Assembly: GCF_012489685.1 (NCBI RefSeq)
Contig: NC_080042.1
Location: 95,010,576-95,074,575, forward strand
DNA length: 64,000 nucleotides
Reading direction: 5' to 3'
From: Lotus japonicus
Taxonomy: Eukaryota > Streptophyta > Magnoliopsida > Fabales > Fabaceae
The position numbers and the translations under genes were made by a program. The notes under the pieces were generated by a model, which searched no databases, was not told the DNA's origin, and saw nothing but the letters and a program-made list of their open reading frames with translations. How positions within the stretch are numbered: position 1 is the stretch's first letter; the number at the start of each line of letters is the position of its first letter. Positions 59,418 to 64,000 of the stretch are shown here, piece by piece.

Positions 59418-62400
59418 CTAGGATCCAACTTTACATGAGAATCTGTTAAGGGTGTCAAAGTCTAAGAAAATTACAGAGGTATTATCCTTTGTTCTGAGTG
59501 TTTTAGCCTCGTTCAGTAACAAACTAGCAATCTTTTCTGCTGTATTCTCTTTCTCTGCATTGTATCTCTCTCTATTCTGTGCAGTTGAGAAAGGACATAG
59601 TTAGAGCAAGTTGGTGAGACATAGAACCAAATATACAACGAGAAACAGTTTTATCTTATACAAAACCTGGAGTACGAGCTGAATTGCTTTCTTCGCGCCG
59701 ATGACATCCCATAATCCATCACTGAAAATTTCACAGATGCTAAACTTAGATTCAACATGGCAAAGCGAAAAATACAAATGTTTAAACAAATGAACTAGTG
59801 AGTAGTGACTGTAATGTTGCAAAATCCAAACACATCATGGTTTGGATTTTGCAAATTTCAGCCAGTTATTTCACCACCTATGTCGAGAAGGAATAAAGCT
59901 CGTCTAAGGTGGACAAGCAAATGTATATCCATCCTTGATTTAATTAAAAGTATATTTTGACGTTATTCCACTAAAATTTTGAGGTGGATACACCTTTATT
60001 TGCTCACTATAGAAGAACTATTTCCTTCTGGAAGGAGCATTGAAAGCCAGTGACAGTGAACGAGATCTTCATTCAGCTATAGAAATTATAAAACTCAGAA
60101 GCAAAATCACCTAGCCAGGACAGCAAAAGCCTTGCTTGATTGATCAATATACACGACTTCACTTATATAAGGTTCTGAACTGAACCGAGAATCCTGCTGT
60201 TTTAGGAATTTGTCCCCAAGCATCCTTCCAAGATTTATACCTGCACCGAGCACCAATCAGTAATTGCCAAGTCAATCTTGTAACTCAGGAAATGAAATTT
60301 TTGTTCTGTTTCAGTGATTTTTTTCTCCAGTCATACCATATAGACGTGTTTCCCCATCTTTCAACGGTTCGCCTGTCCCTTTTATTCTGAGTCTTTCAGA
60401 AGAACTCGTTATCTTGTGATCTTCTGTCATCTCTATTTGTATCCCATCAACACTACCGAATATAATAATTAATGAGTCTCATAAGGGTATAAAAGTATAC
60501 TCACAAGAATTTGAGTCTATTTGGGCCAATATAATCATAGACAGCATACGAAAAACAAATAGCTGCAGTTAAAACCACCCATGTAAGAATAGGGCATCTA
60601 TTTGTAATGCAATTAGGGTAAGTAGGTAGATAAGTAGATATCTAAAAGGCTGTGAAAATTTATAACTAGAGAAAACTGCTGAATGCTATCAACTGCAACT
60701 TGAAAATTTTAAGAGTCTCCATTCACCGATGTTCTCAGCTATCCACTTTGAAAGTTCCAGACCAACATGATTCTTAACGTAATAAGGAAAGTGAAACTAG
60801 CATAAACCACTATTGCTCTGTTTGGAAGAGCTTATTTGAGTCTATCTTATAGCATAAGCGCTTACGTGTTTGGGAGAGCTTATGTAAATAGTTTATACTT
60901 TATAGCCTACCTATAAGCTATTTTGACCTTAATTTTATAAGTTGTTCAAATTAGCATATGAATAAGAGCTTATGCCTATCCATAAGCTATTTTTAGCTTA
61001 TTTCAATAAGTTTCTCAAATTAGCTTATGGATAAGCGCTAATACGATAAGCTATTATTGCCACAAGCGCTTAACGAAGCTGATTACCCAAACGCACCCTA
61101 TAACCATATTATTTGGTGTCTGATAGCCTATTTTTTATGTTGCCTACCCTATGACCCATTCAAAATTCAAACAAATCATTCCAAGTGTTCCAGTTGGTTA
61201 GATTAACATACCTCATAACACAGGCAGAGTCTCCAACATTTGCACATTGTGCAAAGAAATTTTCATCACCATCAGTCCACACCAGAAGCACCGTTGCCGT
61301 ACATCCCTGTAAATAGTTTGGAACCAAAATGTACAAACCATAAATACAAAAAAAAAGTAGCAGAAAATAATGCAGAAATACTCATCTACATGACCTATGG
61401 AGCTAAAAAAGATCAGAGGGGATCACACCATACCTCATAATAGTGATTCATGCATGCTTCTGTTTGAGAAAATGCATCTCGGAGAACATCGGAAGCATCA
61501 CAGAGTGATAAAACCCTCTCCCTTTTTAAGGAATCCGATAATATACCTGAAACTTTCTCAGGAAAAAGCCTGAGGAGAGAATTACAAAAAATTAGTAGTC
61601 TTTCACAGATAAAGAACAGGAAAAAGCTTGAGGAGAGAATTACAATAATAATCTCAATGTCCATCACTGGTGCATGACAGATAACAATGGAACTCACTTT
61701 ACAGCAGGCCAGGAATACTGGTGATGCAAATAATGACATCAATGTGACAGTACTTGTTGAAATTATAGGGGGATTCAGGTAGGAAAGGAAAAAAAAAAGA
61801 ATAAATGCAGTGGATATTATTCGTTTGTTTGTAATGATGTGATATAAAATACAAAACACAAGCCCTACTCATACTTGTACTAGAGCCCAGTCCTAATTAA
61901 ACTAGGAAATAGATTAGGGAATGAAATATGGAATCCACTCCTGCAAGATCCAACTCACTATGATATTTCAAGATACAATAATGATATAGTGAGATATTCT
62001 CTAAATATCCTAGCACTAGGAAAGTAAATAGAGTCTCTTAAATATAACCATATTTAATAGTTTGGTAAATTACGGAGTGAAAATTCATTGAAACAACATA
62101 AATCCAGAAATGAGTTACTAAAAGATACAGGAAAAAGTTGAAACAGAGAGAACATATTACAGAGCAATCAGTAGACAATGTACAGTGATAAACAAGAATG
62201 CTCCGTGAAAAAATTAAGTTAATCTATTCATCAAATCCAATGTCCATCGTCACCAACATAGGCAGGGACGGACCCAGGCTTGGGGAAAAGGGGTGACCGC
62301 CCCCTGCTGATCTGAAAGAGTTTTTAATACCCATACTAAATATCAAGACTAGCCCCCCACCCCTAAAGTGAACCAGCCCCTATCACAAAAGATAAAATTA

Positions 62401-63842
62401 CAAAAGGTTAATCCTCTCATCAAATAGAAGACTATGAAAAGTGAATCCTAAAATATGTTAAACATGATTTTCAAAATAATGTAAGTTTTGTACATTTGTC
62501 TTCAACAACCTAGTGAGTCAACCTTATCTTTTGACTTCTTATATGTTAAATATAAGTGTAAAATAAAATATGTGAAGAGGCATACCCATACAGAAGAGTG
62601 AAATTACTCTCCAAAAGTTTTGAAAAACATCACTTTTCTTCCATTGCCTCTTCGCCTATTCCTACCTAATGTCTTCCATGTGTGGGCAATTGATGTTGTT
62701 CAACAAAGCTATTCATCTTCCCAGTTGCAGTTTGTTTTTGTGTCTTTAAGCACTAAGCACCTTTTTTTTTATCACTGTTAGCAACTTTTTTCCTTTCATT
62801 TCAAATTTAAAGCCCACTAATTTAGCATTTATATGTTTTAGATCTATTTAAGATTTATATACAATGTATTCCCTTCGTCGTAAACTATAAGTTGTTTAAG
62901 GTTATACACAGATATTACAAACCCATCATTTGATAAATAATTTGACTTGAACACCCCTACATATTTAGCTGAGTTATATTAAGGAAAGAAAAATGTGATT
63001 ATTGTTTAAGTGCATAGTGAGAGTTGTGATAAGTGAACATTGAAGTAGGTAAGAGATATATCAATTTTAAATGAGGGTGTACAAGGAAGAAAATGAGAAA
63101 CAATACTTTAAATTTGAAAAATAACATATATTTTTAAACCTAGTACAAATGCTAAAACAACACAACGTATATTTTGGATGAGGGAGTAATACATTAGGGA
63201 AGAGTTATCAAATTAAGAATCATAGAAGAACAAAGTTCGGATGATTGAAATGAGGTGCACATTTTTTGTAGGTGTTTTCTTTATGTCAAAATTTGTCTTG
63301 TTTGGTTTTATGAAATATATGATATTTTGTATGAACTTTTATATCATTGCTAATAGCAAAATTAGTCACATTGGATTTTGTTTAGAATGCATTAAATTTT
63401 TGCCCCCCTTACTATATTTTCCTGGTTCCGTCCCTGAACATAGGGAAGAGTATAAAACTACAGAGCATAAAAATGCAGGTTTCGTAAAAAGGGCAACCAA
63501 TAAATATGGCCGACCTAAGGCAGAAAATACTAACTTGCTAGCAGATTTGGCAGCCCCATCTCCACCATGCCCATCACAAATACCGAAAAGTCCAAACTGA
63601 AAATTAGGCACAGAGGTGGGTTAGTTCCCCCTAGAAAGTGTGAAATACAAAAATTGCGAAGACATATATTGAAGGAGAGTGAAGAATAAATCCAGAACCT
63701 GATCCAGCCCAGGTAGAGGCCATTGATAATAGCAAACATCTTCCATAGGAAACTTTTTTCCTCCTCGACGCATAGCCATGGGATCTGATGTCATACCAAC
63801 CCCAAAGGGAATGCGATGTTGATTTTGGGAAGAAATATGAAC
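59418..63842 (-). CDS. Kinase-associated protein phosphatase (KAPP)-like PP2C, last 298 aa, partial
   Basis: Eight 3' exons: 63842-63699, 63596-63535, 61569-61434, 61306-61212, 60452-60337, 60240-60111, 59721-59667, 59576-59418; all GT/AG with matching phases. The start is past the right edge. PP2C motifs in order: RRGGKKFPMEDVCYY, FGLFGICDGHGG, GCTATVLLVWTDGDENF, CANVGDSACV, MTEDHKI, GETRLYGINLGRMLGDK, LASDGLWDV and RTKDNTSVIFLDFD. The metal-binding Asp residues of the MED, DGHGG, SDG and DN motifs are present. The wording around the motifs fits KAPP, a PP2C with an N-terminal membrane anchor and an FHA domain that binds phosphorylated receptor-like kinases such as CLV1. That N-terminal part should be upstream of 63842 on this strand but is not visible. 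The FHA part is therefore inferred. Confidence 0.9.
60813..61100. mobile_element. MITE in a KAPP intron
   Basis: Lies in the intron between the exons at 61306-61212 and 60452-60337. Starts GCTCTGTTTGGAAGAGCTTA and ends near AACGAAGCTGATTACCCAAACGCACC, with repeated TAAGCTATTTT/AAATAGCTTAT inverted motifs. Borders are approximate and no clear target-site duplication was found. Confidence 0.55.
62263..63436. mobile_element. Non-autonomous hAT element in a KAPP intron, exact 8-bp TSD
   Basis: Ends CAGGGACGGACCCAGG and CCTGGTTCCGTCCCTG are inverted repeats. Exact flanks AACATAGG lie at 62255-62262 and 63437-63444. Length 1174 bp, with no transposase visible. It accounts for over half of the ~2-kb intron between the second and third visible exons. 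Confidence 0.9.
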
Positions 63843-64000
63843 CTGCCATAATCAAATTGCAAATTTTACGTAGGAATTTTTTTCAGGGGCGAACACAAAA
63901 ATCTACAACGGTACGTAAAAGTGAGATCAATATATAGTGCAAAAAAGATAAAATTATTTACCAATTAAATATAATTACAAAAGGAACTTTGGAAAAGCAT

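Noticed and set aside
63241..63600. 119-codon frame on the plus strand
   Set aside because: It crosses the hAT element end and runs antisense to a KAPP exon.

Overview
This is a piece of a nuclear plant genome, probably from a legume. The genes have introns with GT/AG borders, the DNA between genes is AT-rich, and small inverted-repeat transposons are frequent. The gene set is typical of flowering plants: an ARM-BTB protein, a SAUR, a MINU-type SWI/SNF ATPase and a kinase-associated PP2C. The legume placement is an inference from the overall character of the sequence and is not proven here.

Layout. Positions 1-31080 are dominated by a large, very recent tandem duplication with a unit of about 19.4 kb. 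Positions 1-17342 reappear at 19439-31080. In the second copy the stretch matching 1690-7483 is replaced by 100 Ns (21138-21237). Each unit carries an NHL/LEA_2-type membrane protein gene, a degenerate second NHL fragment just after it, a MULE/FAR1-type transposase gene broken by one nonsense codon, and a set of non-autonomous transposons. A 302-aa membrane protein of unknown function is seen only in the first unit, because its place in the second is in the gap. The last ~290 bp of shared sequence diverges by about 5%, while the ~8.6 kb before it differs at about two positions. That pattern suggests unequal crossing over between two older repeats.

Positions 31081-38863 hold a decayed relic resembling the 3' flank of the ARIA-like gene, an inverted-repeat element, an array of about 13 alternating hairpins, an intact NHL paralogue (34255-34947), a probable decayed copia LTR and a second type of LEA_2 protein on the minus strand (37051-37623).

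Positions 38864-64000 are gene-rich. They contain a 19-exon ARM-repeat/BTB gene similar to ARIA/ABAP1 (704 aa), a SAUR gene with TATA box and a TGTCTC element, an 11-exon SWI/SNF ATPase of the MINU1/MINU2 (CHR12/CHR23) type (1066 aa), and the last eight exons of a kinase-associated protein phosphatase (KAPP)-like PP2C, whose start lies beyond the right edge. Transposons with exact target-site duplications lie between these genes and inside the PP2C intron. ARIA, SAUR, MINU and KAPP families are linked in other plants to ABA, auxin and receptor-kinase signalling or growth control, but nothing here shows they act as one unit.

The most unusual structure is the hairpin array at 32699-33367. Its stems change on both arms together from unit to unit.
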